NCBI RefSeq assembly: GCF_003851545.1
Contig: NZ_BHVX01000013.1
Span: 62,001-126,000 of the forward strand
DNA from: Ralstonia sp. SET104
Lineage (GTDB): Bacteria > Pseudomonadota > Gammaproteobacteria > Burkholderiales > Burkholderiaceae
DNA: 64,000 nucleotides
Reading direction: 5' to 3'
Position 1 is the stretch's first letter. Each line of letters begins with the position of its first letter. Below are positions 29,713 to 38,522 of the stretch, piece by piece. The translations under genes were made by a program, and so were the position numbers. The notes under the pieces were generated by a model that was not told where the DNA came from, made no database searches, and saw only the letters and a list, made by a program, of their open reading frames with translations.

Positions 29713-30228
29713 TCAGGCGGCGGGTTGCTTGGCGCGCATGCACTGGCACATCGTGGTCTTCTCGATGCGCTGGTCGGCCACGCCGGACAGCAGTTCAGCC
29801 ACGGCGCCAATGCCCGGAATCACGAGATCGGGCGCCAGTTCATGCAGCGGCAGCAGCGTAAAGGCACGCTGGCCGACGCGCGGATGCGGCACAGTCAGCT
29901 CGGGTGAGGTAAGGACGTGATCGCCGTAGAGCAGCAGGTCCAGGTCCAGCGTGCGCGGCGCGTTGTGGAATGGGCGCTCGCGGCCGAACTGGTCTTCGAT
30001 GTGGTGACAGATGCGGAGCACTTGGTCGGCAGTGAAGTGCGACTCGATGCGCACCACGGCATTGATGTAGTCGTCGCCGCTTGAGTCGACCGGCGCGCTG
30101 CGATACAGGCTCGATTTGCCGGTGACGGTGATGCCAACCTGTTGTGCGAGGCAGACCACGGCGTCTTTAACTGCCTGGCGCGCGTCGCCCAGGTTGGCGC
30201 CGATGCCGATGTACGCCACTGTCTTCAC
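29713..30228 (-). CDS. folK: 2-amino-4-hydroxy-6-hydroxymethyldihydropteridine pyrophosphokinase
   Basis: A 171-residue HPPK of folate synthesis. Conserved features are YIGIGANLGD at the N-terminus, SSLYRSAPVD, the substrate region QFGRERPFHNAPRTLDLDLLLYG (split: FGRERPFHNAPRT and LDLDLLLYG) and VPHPRVGQRAF. It transfers pyrophosphate from ATP to the pterin. GTG start in a four-base overlap with the pcnB stop, so the two are coupled. Shares the pathway with the pabB fusion 3 kb away. Confidence 0.97.
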   Translation of the reverse strand: MKTVAYIGIGANLGDARQAVKDAVVCLAQQVGITVTGKSSLYRSAPVDSSGDDYINAVVRIESHFTADQVLRICHHIEDQFGRERPFHNAPRTLDLDLLLYGDHVLTSPELTVPHPRVGQRAFTLLPLHELAPDLVIPGIGAVAELLSGVADQRIEKTTMCQCMRAKQPAA

Positions 30229-31796
30229 GTTTCCTCCGAGCCTTCCGGACCAACGTGGCCAACTGTATCCGATTTTGCTGGACCGCGTCGGCGGCGGCGG
30301 CGCTTGGCCGGGCCGCTGGTGCCGGTGTTTCCGGCGGGGCTCGGCGCATGCTTGGCTTGCGCCATCAGTGCCTCGCGGGCTTCGCTGTCACCGCTCTGGA
30401 AGTTGGTCCACCAGTCAGCGAGTTCCTGCGGCAGTTCGCCCGAGGCGCAGCGCAGAACGAGAAAGTCGTAACCGGCGCGAAAGCGCGGCGACTCCAGCAG
30501 GCGATACGGCATGCGGCCCGAGCGCTTTTCAAAGCGCGGCTGCATGCTCCAGATTTCTTTCATGTCGGCCGTGAAGCGGCGCTGGATGGCGAGTTGCTCG
30601 GTCTGGCGGTCGAGCACTTCGTCCATGGCGGTGTGCAGCGCGGGGATCAGCGGTTCACCGGCCGCACGACGGCGGTTCCAGTGTTCGAGCACGTGGTGCC
30701 ACAGCAGCGAGGCGAACAGGAAACCCGGCGAAACCGGTTTGCCGGCCTTGACGCGATCGTCGGTATTGTCGAGCGCGAGCTGCACGAAGCGCTGGCCCAT
30801 CGGCTGCTCCAGCGCGACGTCCAGCAGCGGCAGCAGGCCGCGATGCAGGCCGGCCTTGCGCAGTTCCTGCAGCGATGCCCAGGCATGGCCCGACATCAGC
30901 AGCTTCAACATTTCGTCGAACAGGCGGGCGGCCGGCACGTTGTGGATCAGCGGGCCCAGTTCAGCGATCGGCGCGCGCGTGGCGGGGTCGATATCGAAAC
31001 CGGTTTTGGCCGCGAAGCGCACCACGCGCAGCATGCGCACCGGGTCTTCGCGGTAGCGTGTGAGCGGGTCGCCGATCATGCGCAGCGTGCGGCCGCGCAT
31101 GTCTTCCATGCCGTGATGGTAGTCATGTACCGTCTCGTTGGACGGGTCGTAATACATCGCATTGACGGTGAAGTCGCGGCGCGTGGCATCTTCGGCCTGG
31201 GTGCCCCAGACGTTGTCGCGCAACACGCGGCCGCTGGCGTCCACAGCGTGCGTGTGGTGGTCCAGCTCGGTGCGCTTGACGCGCTTGCCGGCGGGCACCT
31301 GCTCCGCGTCCACCGCATCGACCAGTGCGCGGAAGGTCGAGACTTCGATGATTTCCTGATCGCGTCCGCCGTAGAACGTCACGTGCACGATCTGGAAGCG
31401 GCGGCCGATGATGCGCGAGCGGCGGAACAGCGCCTGCACCTGTTCGGGCGTGGCGTTGGTCGCCACATCAAAATCTTTTGGCTTGATGCCCAGCAGCAGG
31501 TCGCGCACGGCGCCGCCGACGATGAAGGCGCTATAACCGGCTTCCTGCAGCGTGGACGTGACCTTGACCGCGTTGCGCGAGAGCAGCTTCGGATCGATGC
31601 CGTGCTCGTGCTCGCTCCATACGCGCGCCTGGCGCCGGGCGTAGCTCAGGCCGCCTGCGGCCTGGGTGCGCGCCTTGGCCGTTTTGGGCGGCCTGGGTGC
31701 GCGGGGCTTCTTGGCGGCGGGCGTTCCCGGTTCGGCAGGAGCGGTGGGCTCTGCGGAGGTCTTGCCCAGCAGGCGATTGATGAGTTTCTTGATCAC
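30225..31796 (-). CDS. pcnB: Poly(A) polymerase I
   Basis: A 523-residue enzyme of the class II nucleotidyltransferase/tRNA-CCA family. The motif GGAVRDLLLGIKPKDFDVATNA (split: GGAVRDLLLG and KPKDFDVATNA, about residue 97-118) holds the catalytic aspartates. RRDFTVNAMYYD and RVVRFAAKTGFDID follow. The N- and C-terminal ends are basic: an Ala/Pro/Lys-rich linker at 15-45 and a KRRRRRRG cluster near the end, typical of RNA-binding PcnB. It polyadenylates RNAs for decay. Start is GTG at 31796 (MIKKLINRLLG); folK overlaps its stop. Confidence 0.96.
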   Translation of the reverse strand: MIKKLINRLLGKTSAEPTAPAEPGTPAAKKPRAPRPPKTAKARTQAAGGLSYARRQARVWSEHEHGIDPKLLSRNAVKVTSTLQEAGYSAFIVGGAVRDLLLGIKPKDFDVATNATPEQVQALFRRSRIIGRRFQIVHVTFYGGRDQEIIEVSTFRALVDAVDAEQVPAGKRVKRTELDHHTHAVDASGRVLRDNVWGTQAEDATRRDFTVNAMYYDPSNETVHDYHHGMEDMRGRTLRMIGDPLTRYREDPVRMLRVVRFAAKTGFDIDPATRAPIAELGPLIHNVPAARLFDEMLKLLMSGHAWASLQELRKAGLHRGLLPLLDVALEQPMGQRFVQLALDNTDDRVKAGKPVSPGFLFASLLWHHVLEHWNRRRAAGEPLIPALHTAMDEVLDRQTEQLAIQRRFTADMKEIWSMQPRFEKRSGRMPYRLLESPRFRAGYDFLVLRCASGELPQELADWWTNFQSGDSEAREALMAQAKHAPSPAGNTGTSGPAKRRRRRRGPAKSDTVGHVGPEGSEET

Positions 31797-31808
31797 GCCG
31801 CGCTCTGC

Positions 31809-32483
31809 TTAGAAAAGATCCATGATGCGCCAGTTGCGCGCGGCTGCGAGGTTGCGCAGCGTGTCGTCGGGGTTGGTGGCCACCGGGTCGGTCACTTCTT
31901 CCAGCAGCGGCACGTCGTTGGCCGAATCGCTGTAGAAGGTGCTGCGCTCGAAGTCGCTCCAGCCGCGGCCCATGTTGGCCAGCCACTCGTGCACGCGCGC
32001 GACCTTGCCTTCGCGGAAACTCGGCGTGCCGGCCACGTCGCCGGTAAAGGCGCTCTCGGGCGCGCCGTCGGCGGTGGCCGGTTCAGTGGCGATCAGATGA
32101 TCGATGCCAAACGCCTGGGCAATCGGGCGGGTGACGAAGCTGTTGGTGGCGGTGACCACGCAGCACAGGTCGCCCGCTTCCAGATGTTTGTAGACCAGCG
32201 CTTGTGCCTGCGGTGTGATCTTGGGGCGGATCACGTCGTGCATGAACTCAGCGTGCCACTGGGCGAGCGTGTCGCGCGAGTGGGCGGCAAGCGGTGCCAG
32301 GGCAAAGCGCAGGAATGCGTGGATATCCAGCGTACCGGCCTTGTAGTCGGCATAGAACTGATCGTTCTTGCGCTGGTATTCGGACGCGTCCACCACGCCG
32401 CGGCGGATGAGGAAGCGTCCCCACTCGTGGTCGCTGTCGGTGGGGATGAGGGTGTGATCGAGGTCGAAGAGGGCCAGATTCAT
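31809..32483 (-). CDS. HAD-IB family phosphatase (SerB-like)
   Basis: A 224-residue haloacid-dehalogenase hydrolase. Motif I is FDLDHTLIPTDSD with the nucleophile Asp7 and acid Asp9; motif II is VVTATNSF; motif IV is FYSDSANDVPLLE. The alpha-helical cap lies between motifs I and II. Related enzymes dephosphorylate phosphoserine or similar small phosphates; the substrate here is unknown. Twelve bases upstream of pcnB in the same operon. Confidence 0.87.
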   Translation of the reverse strand: MNLALFDLDHTLIPTDSDHEWGRFLIRRGVVDASEYQRKNDQFYADYKAGTLDIHAFLRFALAPLAAHSRDTLAQWHAEFMHDVIRPKITPQAQALVYKHLEAGDLCCVVTATNSFVTRPIAQAFGIDHLIATEPATADGAPESAFTGDVAGTPSFREGKVARVHEWLANMGRGWSDFERSTFYSDSANDVPLLEEVTDPVATNPDDTLRNLAAARNWRIMDLF

Positions 32484-32535
32484 GGGCGGCGATTTTACCC
32501 GAAGGTGACGTCACCAGCCGCGACGGCCATCGCAT

Positions 32536-33237
32536 TCACTTCATTAACGCGAGCATGTCGCGCACGAGCGGCAGGGTGACGGCGCGCTTGCGGGCGAGCG
32601 AATAGGTGTCGAGGGCGTCCAGCAGGGCCATCAGGCTCGGCATGTCGCGATAAGAGTGCGTCACAAGCCACTGGGGAACGTCGGCCGAAAGCTGCATGCC
32701 GCGTTCACGGGCGGCCTGGCGCAGGGCTCCAACCTTGTCGGCGTCGGATAACGGGCGTAACCAGTAGACCAAGCCCCAGCCCAGGCGCGTGCGCAGGTCC
32801 TCGCGCAGCGGCATCGACATGGGGGCAACTGCCCCGGCGATGGCGATGGCGGCATGTGGGTGCGCGCGCACTTCATTGACGAGGTTGAACACAGCAATCT
32901 GTGCCCATTCGTCCAGTCGCTCCGCGTCGTCGATGGTCCAGACGGTGATGGTCGGGTCGAATTCGAAGGCTTCGGGCGGGGCGTCGGGTTCCAGCGTGCG
33001 GACTTCGTAGCCACCGGCTTCGGTCTGGGCGCAGATGGCCTGCAGCAGATGGCTGCGGCCGCTGCCCTCTTCACCCCAGAGGTAGACGAGGCGGTCGGTT
33101 GCGGTGCCGTCCACCACCTGCGGAATCAGGGCGCGCAGGCGCAGCACCGCCTCTTCGTTGCCGGTGGCGACGAAGTTGTCGAAGGTCGGGGCGGGCGTCG
33201 CACCGAGTTCGAGCGGGAGCTGTTCGGGTGTGGCCAT
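32536..33237 (-). CDS. hda: DnaA regulatory inactivator Hda
   Basis: A 233-residue AAA+ protein that promotes hydrolysis of DnaA-bound ATP together with the DNA polymerase sliding clamp. The N-terminal QLPLEL is a clamp-binding motif. The P-loop reads GEEGSGRSHLL, with Arg in place of the Walker A Lys as is usual for Hda. Asp-Asp in TIDDAERL is the Walker B region. Found between the AI-2E transporter and HAD phosphatase genes, matching the usual Burkholderiaceae order. Confidence 0.92.
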   Translation of the reverse strand: MATPEQLPLELGATPAPTFDNFVATGNEEAVLRLRALIPQVVDGTATDRLVYLWGEEGSGRSHLLQAICAQTEAGGYEVRTLEPDAPPEAFEFDPTITVWTIDDAERLDEWAQIAVFNLVNEVRAHPHAAIAIAGAVAPMSMPLREDLRTRLGWGLVYWLRPLSDADKVGALRQAARERGMQLSADVPQWLVTHSYRDMPSLMALLDALDTYSLARKRAVTLPLVRDMLALMK

Positions 33238-33292
33238 GAAACGTGAGGCGGCGGATGAGTCGCAGTTGGCTCGCGGTTAGTTCGCAGTTGGC

Positions 33293-34363
33293 TTATTCGC
33301 GGTACAGCTTGCTGCCCAGATAGAGCTGGCGAATCTGCCGCAAACCGACCAGCAGCACCGCGCTGATCGGTAGGGCCAGCAGGATACCGAAAAATCCGAA
33401 CAATTGGCCAAAAGCCAGCAAGGCGAGGATGACCGCCAGCGGATGCAAGCCGATGCGTTCGCCCACCAGGCGCGGCGTCAGATAGAAGCTTTCCAGGAAC
33501 TGGCCAATGCCATAGACCACCGCCACCGCCAGCAGGCCGTACAGGTTGCCGAACTGCAGCAGCGCTGACAGGATCGCCAGCGTCAGGCCCACGCCAAAGC
33601 CGATGTAAGGAATGAACACGGCCAGCCCCGTGAAGATGCCCACCGGCAGCGCCACGTCAAAACCTGCCAGCGCCAGGCCCGCCGAGTAATACACCGCCAG
33701 CACCAGCATCACGATGACCTGGCCGCGCAGGTATTGGGAGAGCAAGCCGTCGGTCTCGGCCGCCAGCTCGCGCGTCTTGGGCAACCAGCGACGCGGCACA
33801 GCGGTCTCGATGCGGCGCATGAGCATGTTCCAGTCCATCAGCAGGTAGAACATGACGATCGGCACCAGGAAGAAGATGCCCAGCACCTGCGCGGCCGCCG
33901 AGCCCGACACGCGCAAGTAGGTCAGCGCCCGAGCCATCACATCGTCCGGACTGGCGGCGAGCTGCTCGGTCAACAGCTTGCGCAGGCCGGGGAAATCCAG
34001 GCTGACATGCAGGCCCATATCGGCCAGCTTGGGCGAGAGGAACGCGTTGAGCTTGGCCAGCATGGCCGGCAATTGCTCGCGGATGGCCGGAATCTCCCGC
34101 TGCAGCACGGCCAGGATCAGCAGCATCAACGCCACACCCACCACCGTCAGCACCAGGATCATCAAAAACACCCCCAGCACGCGCGGCACGCGGCGGCGCT
34201 GCAGCCATTCGACACCTGGGTGCAGGATGTACGACAGGATGAACGCGAAGACGAAGGGCGTGAGCGTGGGCGCCAGCGCCTTGAGCAGCGCCAGAAAGAC
34301 AAGCGCCACGGCGATCCAGGCGAGCGTGCGCTTGGTTTCCTGCGACAGCACGGGGGCGTTCAT
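33293..34363 (-). CDS. AI-2E family transporter (PerM/TqsA-like membrane protein)
   Basis: A 356-residue polytopic membrane protein with about eight hydrophobic segments, including conserved stretches PFVFAFILSYILHPGVEWLQ (shown in part) and VFIPYIGFGVGLTLAI. A central amphipathic region (about 90-150) separates the first and second halves as in the family. Family members export autoinducer-2 or act as ion/proton antiporters; the substrate is not determinable here. It opens the minus-strand hda operon and is divergent from purM. Confidence 0.85.
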   Translation of the reverse strand: MNAPVLSQETKRTLAWIAVALVFLALLKALAPTLTPFVFAFILSYILHPGVEWLQRRRVPRVLGVFLMILVLTVVGVALMLLILAVLQREIPAIREQLPAMLAKLNAFLSPKLADMGLHVSLDFPGLRKLLTEQLAASPDDVMARALTYLRVSGSAAAQVLGIFFLVPIVMFYLLMDWNMLMRRIETAVPRRWLPKTRELAAETDGLLSQYLRGQVIVMLVLAVYYSAGLALAGFDVALPVGIFTGLAVFIPYIGFGVGLTLAILSALLQFGNLYGLLAVAVVYGIGQFLESFYLTPRLVGERIGLHPLAVILALLAFGQLFGFFGILLALPISAVLLVGLRQIRQLYLGSKLYRE

Positions 34364-34430
34364 GAGGGGGCGATGGTTCCGATTGCGGGTGGATGAGTCG
34401 GAAAAGCAGCCATCGGGCAGGCCGCATCCG

Positions 34431-34448
34431 GTAAAATTGCGATTTTAC
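34431..34448. promoter_or_regulatory. Inverted repeat with -10-like element upstream of purM
   Basis: GTAAAAT-TGCG-ATTTTAC is a perfect seven-base inverted repeat 80 bases before the purM ATG and 67 bases before the divergent AI-2E transporter ATG. TAAAAT at 34432-34437 could serve as a -10 element for purM, and the mirrored copy could serve the other direction. Confidence 0.45.
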
Positions 34449-34528
34449 TGGACCGGCGGGTCCATTTTTGATGACTTCCCGCTGCCGTCTGGTCTTCCTT
34501 ACCGGTTTTTTTCTATTCAGACGTCAGT

Positions 34529-35578
34529 ATGAGCGCTTCCGAAACCCCATCCGCAGGCCTGTCTTACCGTGACGCGGGCGTCGACATCGAGGCGGGTGAC
34601 GCCCTGGTCGACCGCATCAAGCCATTTGCCAAGCGCACCATGCGCGAAGGCGTGCTGGGCGGCATCGGCGGCTTCGGCGCGCTGTTCGAGTTGTCCAAGA
34701 AGTATCAGGAGCCGGTGCTGGTGTCCGGCACCGACGGCGTGGGCACCAAGCTCAAGCTCGCGTTTGCACTGAACCGCCACGACACGGTCGGCCAGGATCT
34801 GGTCGCCATGAGCGTGAACGACATCCTGGTGCAGGGCGCCGAGCCGCTGTTCTTCCTCGACTACTTTGCCTGCGGCAAGCTGGATGTGGACACCGCCGCC
34901 ACCGTCGTCAAGGGCATCGCCCAGGGCTGCGAGTTGGCCGGTTGCGCGCTGATCGGCGGCGAAACGGCCGAAATGCCGAGCATGTACCCCGACGGCGAAT
35001 ACGACCTGGCCGGCTTTGCCGTTGGCGCGGTTGAAAAGCGCAAGATCATCGACGGCACGACCATTGCCGAGGGCGACGTGGTGCTGGGCCTGGCTTCGTC
35101 GGGCGCGCATTCGAACGGCTACTCGCTGGTGCGCAAGATCATCGAGGTGTCGCGTCCGGACCTGAACGCCGACTTCCACGGCCAGCGCCTGCAGGACGCC
35201 ATCATGGCGCCGACGCGCATCTACGTGAAGCCGCTGCTGTCGCTGATCGAAAAGCTGCCGGTCAAGGGCATGGCGCACATCACCGGCGGCGGTTTGACCG
35301 AAAACGTGCCGCGTGTGCTGCAAGACAACCTGACCGCTGTGCTGCACAAGGATGCATGGACGTTGCCGCCGCTGTTCCAGTGGCTGCAAAAGGCCGGTAA
35401 CGTGGCCGATGACGAAATGCACCGTGTGTTCAACTGTGGCATCGGCATGGTGGTGATCGTCTCGGCGGCCGATGCGCAGGCGGCCATCGCGCACCTGGAA
35501 AACGCTGGCGAGGCGGTCTACCAGATCGGCGAGATCCGCGCCCGCCAAGGCGGCGAAGCACAGACGATCGTGGTCTGA
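34529..35578 (+). CDS. purM: Phosphoribosylformylglycinamidine cyclo-ligase (AIR synthetase)
   Basis: A 349-residue enzyme of purine synthesis that closes the imidazole ring of AIR using ATP. Conserved motifs include [40 protein letters not shown] and [15 protein letters not shown]. Length matches the family (about 345). No strong ribosome-binding site precedes ATG 34529, but the N-terminus [17 protein letters not shown] aligns with the family. Followed by a strong terminator. Confidence 0.98.
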   Translation: MSASETPSAGLSYRDAGVDIEAGDALVDRIKPFAKRTMREGVLGGIGGFGALFELSKKYQEPVLVSGTDGVGTKLKLAFALNRHDTVGQDLVAMSVNDILVQGAEPLFFLDYFACGKLDVDTAATVVKGIAQGCELAGCALIGGETAEMPSMYPDGEYDLAGFAVGAVEKRKIIDGTTIAEGDVVLGLASSGAHSNGYSLVRKIIEVSRPDLNADFHGQRLQDAIMAPTRIYVKPLLSLIEKLPVKGMAHITGGGLTENVPRVLQDNLTAVLHKDAWTLPPLFQWLQKAGNVADDEMHRVFNCGIGMVVIVSAADAQAAIAHLENAGEAVYQIGEIRARQGGEAQTIVV

Positions 35579-35604
35579 CGATCTGACACGAAGTTCGCAC
35601 CCAA

Positions 35605-35637
35605 CAAAAAACCGCCGATGTGTTCGGCGGTTTTTTT
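35605..35637. terminator. Bidirectional terminator after purM
   Basis: ACCGCCGA (35611-35618) pairs with TCGGCGGT (35624-35631) around TGTGT, flanked by an A-tract on the left and TTTTTTT on the right. It separates convergent purM and the lipoprotein gene. Confidence 0.92.
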
Positions 35638-35658
35638 ATGCGCGTCGTTGTGCGGGGC

Positions 35659-36096
35659 TTACTTCAGCGGCACGTATTCGCCGCTTGCCGGGTCATCCTT
35701 CTGTAGCGCGCCGGTGCTCTTGTCGATCAGCAACGTGACCACGTGCGGCGCCGTGTTCGGATCGCCTCCACACGCCGGGGTGTGGTTTTCCAGCACCTCG
35801 ACGTTGTAGTGCATGTCGTCTTCCTGGCTGGCCATGAACGACAGGCAATCGGTCGACAGGCTGGTCAGCTTGTATTTCTCAATGGCGGCGCGGGCGATGT
35901 CCACCGCCTCGGCTTGCTCGGCCTCGCTGAGGGCAGAAGCGCTGGCGGCGGGAGCCGCAGGTGTGCTCGCGGGCGCCGGGTTGGGCGCGGAAGCAGGGGC
36001 AGATGGCGGCGCGGCGGGCTTCTGTGTGTCGCCGGAACGGCCGCAGCCCGCCAGCGCAACGGTGGCGAGCACGGCAAGAAACAGGGGTTTGATCAT
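35659..36096 (-). CDS. Predicted lipoprotein, unknown function
   Basis: A 145-residue protein with a signal sequence and lipobox LAGC (Cys18), then a Pro/Ala/Ser-rich linker (about 25-55) and a small C-terminal domain (56-145). That domain has two cysteines (in TDCLSF and TPACGG) that could form a disulfide. YNVEVLENH and VVTLLIDKSTGAL suggest a beta-rich fold. No named family is recognised. Convergent with purM across the terminator. Confidence 0.75.
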   Translation of the reverse strand: MIKPLFLAVLATVALAGCGRSGDTQKPAAPPSAPASAPNPAPASTPAAPAASASALSEAEQAEAVDIARAAIEKYKLTSLSTDCLSFMASQEDDMHYNVEVLENHTPACGGDPNTAPHVVTLLIDKSTGALQKDDPASGEYVPLK

Positions 36097-36134
36097 GGCG
36101 CGCAGGGCGTGTGTTCGAAGTCAAGACCGCGACT

Positions 36135-36398
36135 TTACCCGGAATGCGTCGATCTTTTCCACGCCGCATACGCCTGTGGCATGCACACCGCGCAGGGCCG
36201 GTAGCCGGCGGCTTGCGCGTCCGCCGCGTTCAGAAAGAACACGCGGTGGCGCACATAACCGCCGCGCGCGATGGCCTGGCGTGCGGCGGGGCAGTCGAGC
36301 CGACCGTAGATGCGCGCACGCCGATGCCCGCCCAGTGTGCCGGGCACGGCGCTTTCATAGGGCCCGCCGCTGGCGCCGATGCGTGTCCACGTTTTCAC
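36135..36398 (-). CDS. Small Ada metal-binding-domain-like protein
   Basis: An 87-residue protein resembling the zinc-binding N-terminal domain of Ada. DAQAAGYRPCAVCMP aligns with the C-terminal half of that domain (AGFRPCKRC in E. coli Ada) and keeps both cysteines (Cys69, Cys72). A third cysteine (Cys36) lies in RLDCPAAR. The preceding part (KTWTRIGASGGPYES) is not Ada-like. GTG start with a GAGG site; it lies 25 bases after the ada stop on the same strand. Family members of this size occur widely as putative metal-binding proteins; function unknown. Confidence 0.7.
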   Translation of the reverse strand: MKTWTRIGASGGPYESAVPGTLGGHRRARIYGRLDCPAARQAIARGGYVRHRVFFLNAADAQAAGYRPCAVCMPQAYAAWKRSTHSG

Positions 36399-36423
36399 GT
36401 GGCCTCATGCCCTTCATGGCCCT

Positions 36424-37509
36424 TCATGCGGCGGATTGCGCCTCGCGCTCCAGCAGCGCCAGTTTGCGCTCCACGCCCCAGCGATAGCCCGAGGCGCTGC
36501 CATCGCGACGGATCACGCGATGGCACGGGATCGCCACCGCAATGTGGTTGGCCGCGCAGGCCTGCGCCACCGCCCGCACCGCCTTGGGCGCGCCGATGCG
36601 TGCGGCAATCTCGGCGTAGCTGGTGGTGCTGCCGGGCGGCACTTCGCGCAGGGCTTGCCACACGCGCTCCTGGAACGCGGTGCCGCGCACATCCAGGGGC
36701 AAATCCAACCCGATAGACGGCGCTTCGATCAGCCCCACCACCTTGGCAACGAGCGCTTCAAAGCCCGCATCGCCACCGATGAGTTCCGCCTTGCGGAAGG
36801 TGTCCTGCAGATCGCGCACGAGCGCGTCGGGGTCGTTGCCCATCAGGATTGCGCAGATGCCGCGGTCGCTTTGCGCCACCAGGATCGAGCCGAGTGAGCA
36901 TTCGCCCACCGCAAAGCGGATCGTGGACTGCGCGCCGCCCGCACGATAGCGGCTGGCCGTCATGCCGAGCACGTTGTCCGAGGCTTCGTAGAAGCGGCTG
37001 CTAGCGTTGAAGCCGGCGTCGTAGATGGCCTCGGTGACGGTGCTGCCGCGCCCTAACTGCGTGCGCAGTTTGCGGGCGCGGTGCGCATCGGCGTAAGCCT
37101 TGGGCGTCAGCCCCGTGACGCTCTTGAACAGGCGGTGGAAGTGATACGGACTCAGGCCGGCGTCTTGCGCGAGCGCGTCAAGCGTGGGCGGAGTGTCGGC
37201 AGCCTCGATACGGCGGCACGCTTGTGCGACGAGCGCGGTTTGCTGCGCGCGCACTGTGGTCTGGTCGGGGCCGGCGCGGCGGCTCGGGCGGTAGCCGGCG
37301 GCCTCGGCATCGGCGGGTGTGTCGAAGAATTCGACGTTTTCGGGGCGCGGCAGGCGCGATGGGCTGCTCGGCTGGCAATACACGCCGGTGGTCTTCACGG
37401 CATAGACGAATTGCCCGTCGGCGCGGGCATCGCGCGCAAGCACGCGAGCCCAGCGCGGGTCGTGTATGACGGAGGTGGTGTCCGATACGGTGCGGGTGGC
37501 GGTTTGCAT
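36424..37509 (-). CDS. ada: Ada-type O6-methylguanine-DNA methyltransferase / AraC regulator with degenerate zinc site
   Basis: A 361-residue three-domain Ada. The N-terminal domain (about 1-82) should carry four zinc cysteines, but only Cys45 remains; the equivalents of E. coli Cys42, Cys69 and Cys72 are Ser49 (CQPSSP), Ser76 and Ala79 (YRPSRRAG). The AraC helix-turn-helix (about 95-190) contains LAQDAGLSPYHFHRLFK. The methyltransferase domain (about 195-361) is intact with acceptor Cys329 in IPCHRV. In E. coli Cys38 takes methyl from phosphotriesters and turns Ada into an activator; that switch appears lost here, while O6-methylguanine repair should remain. The codons are unambiguous (AGC, AGC, GCC). 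Confidence 0.9.
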   Translation of the reverse strand: MQTATRTVSDTTSVIHDPRWARVLARDARADGQFVYAVKTTGVYCQPSSPSRLPRPENVEFFDTPADAEAAGYRPSRRAGPDQTTVRAQQTALVAQACRRIEAADTPPTLDALAQDAGLSPYHFHRLFKSVTGLTPKAYADAHRARKLRTQLGRGSTVTEAIYDAGFNASSRFYEASDNVLGMTASRYRAGGAQSTIRFAVGECSLGSILVAQSDRGICAILMGNDPDALVRDLQDTFRKAELIGGDAGFEALVAKVVGLIEAPSIGLDLPLDVRGTAFQERVWQALREVPPGSTTSYAEIAARIGAPKAVRAVAQACAANHIAVAIPCHRVIRRDGSASGYRWGVERKLALLEREAQSAA

Positions 37510-37604
37510 GGCGTCATCCAGTGGACTGCGATGACTGTACTGTAGGTGCGGGGCTCGGCCGGGGCACTCCGGGTCTTGCGGTCAAATTCGGGGCACTGCT
37601 TGCG

Positions 37605-38522
37605 TCACTTGCCGGCGGATGTTTCGGGCTGATCGGCGCGTGCAGCAGCTAGGTTGGCGGCGATCCGCTTGGCGCTTGCGGATTCGGGCGGCAGCAGCCG
37701 GTAAAGGTGCTCCCACTGGGCGATTGCGTCTTTCGCGTCACCACGCTCGACTGCGGCGGAGGCGGCCAGGGCGAGCGCCTTGGGCTCGTCCGGATCGGCC
37801 TTGAGCGCGAGGCGGATTTGCTCGGTGGGCGGACCGGCGAGGACGCCGTCCTGCGCGGTGGCGAGCGCGTCGGCGTAATCGGCGCGCAAGCTGGCGACGT
37901 CGGGGGCCAGTGCCACCGCCTTCGCGTAAGCGGCGATGGCATCGGCTGGACGCTCCATTGTGCTGTAGGACCGCGCGAGCAGTGCCCAGCCGGGTGCATC
38001 GTCTGGCGTGTCGTGCAGCCGCTGTGCGAGGCTGTTGACCATCGATTCGATCTGCGCCTTGTCCCCAACCCGTCCACCCGTGTGATCGCCGCGGGCGGCG
38101 GTCATCATGTCGCCTGGCATCCAGAGCGAGGTGGGCTTGCCCAGGTGTTGGTAGAGCAGCACGGCGGCGGTGGGCAACGCAGCCAGCAGCAGTGCGGCAA
38201 GCACGACAGGGCGGCGGTCGGGTCGGGCCTGTGCGATGGCGGCGGTGCCGGTGTCAGCCGTATCGTCCAGCAGCCGCTGGCCGAGCTCCGCGCGTGCGCG
38301 CGCGTGATCGGCGGCATCAATCGCGCCAGTGTGGAGGTCGGCATCCAATTCGCGCAGTTGGTCTTGGTACCACCGGACCATCTGGTTGCGCGCGGTTGGG
38401 CGTTGGAGCGCCGTATCGCCAATATGGCTGCGCGGATGTCGCAGCAGCGGCGTCAGCAGGACTGCCATGGTGATGGCTGTCAGGGCGGCTGCCAGCAGCC
38501 AGAACAGGGTTATCACGGTCAT
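37605..38522 (-). CDS. ccmI: Cytochrome c maturation protein CcmI (apocytochrome chaperone)
   Basis: A 305-residue inner-membrane protein with two transmembrane segments (about 1-25 and 105-125) flanking a cytoplasmic loop, then a periplasmic TPR region (LARSYSTMERPADAIAAYAKA and AIAQWEHLYRLLP, the first shown in part). CcmI/CycH binds the C-terminus of apocytochromes and presents them to CcmFH. Its ATG overlaps the ccmH stop (ATGA). Last gene of the nap-ccm run. Confidence 0.9.
   Translation of the reverse strand: MTVITLFWLLAAALTAITMAVLLTPLLRHPRSHIGDTALQRPTARNQMVRWYQDQLRELDADLHTGAIDAADHARARAELGQRLLDDTADTGTAAIAQARPDRRPVVLAALLLAALPTAAVLLYQHLGKPTSLWMPGDMMTAARGDHTGGRVGDKAQIESMVNSLAQRLHDTPDDAPGWALLARSYSTMERPADAIAAYAKAVALAPDVASLRADYADALATAQDGVLAGPPTEQIRLALKADPDEPKALALAASAAVERGDAKDAIAQWEHLYRLLPPESASAKRIAANLAAARADQPETSAGK

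Noticed and set aside
30255-32579. 774-codon open frame antisense to pcnB and the HAD gene
   Set aside because: Spans the antisense of two real genes and ends inside hda; composition is a shadow artefact.
36135-36398. Small Ada-like gene as a broken piece of a second ada
   Set aside because: It has its own start and ribosome-binding site, a distinct N-terminus and the size of known small metal-binding proteins, so a pseudogene is not the simplest reading.
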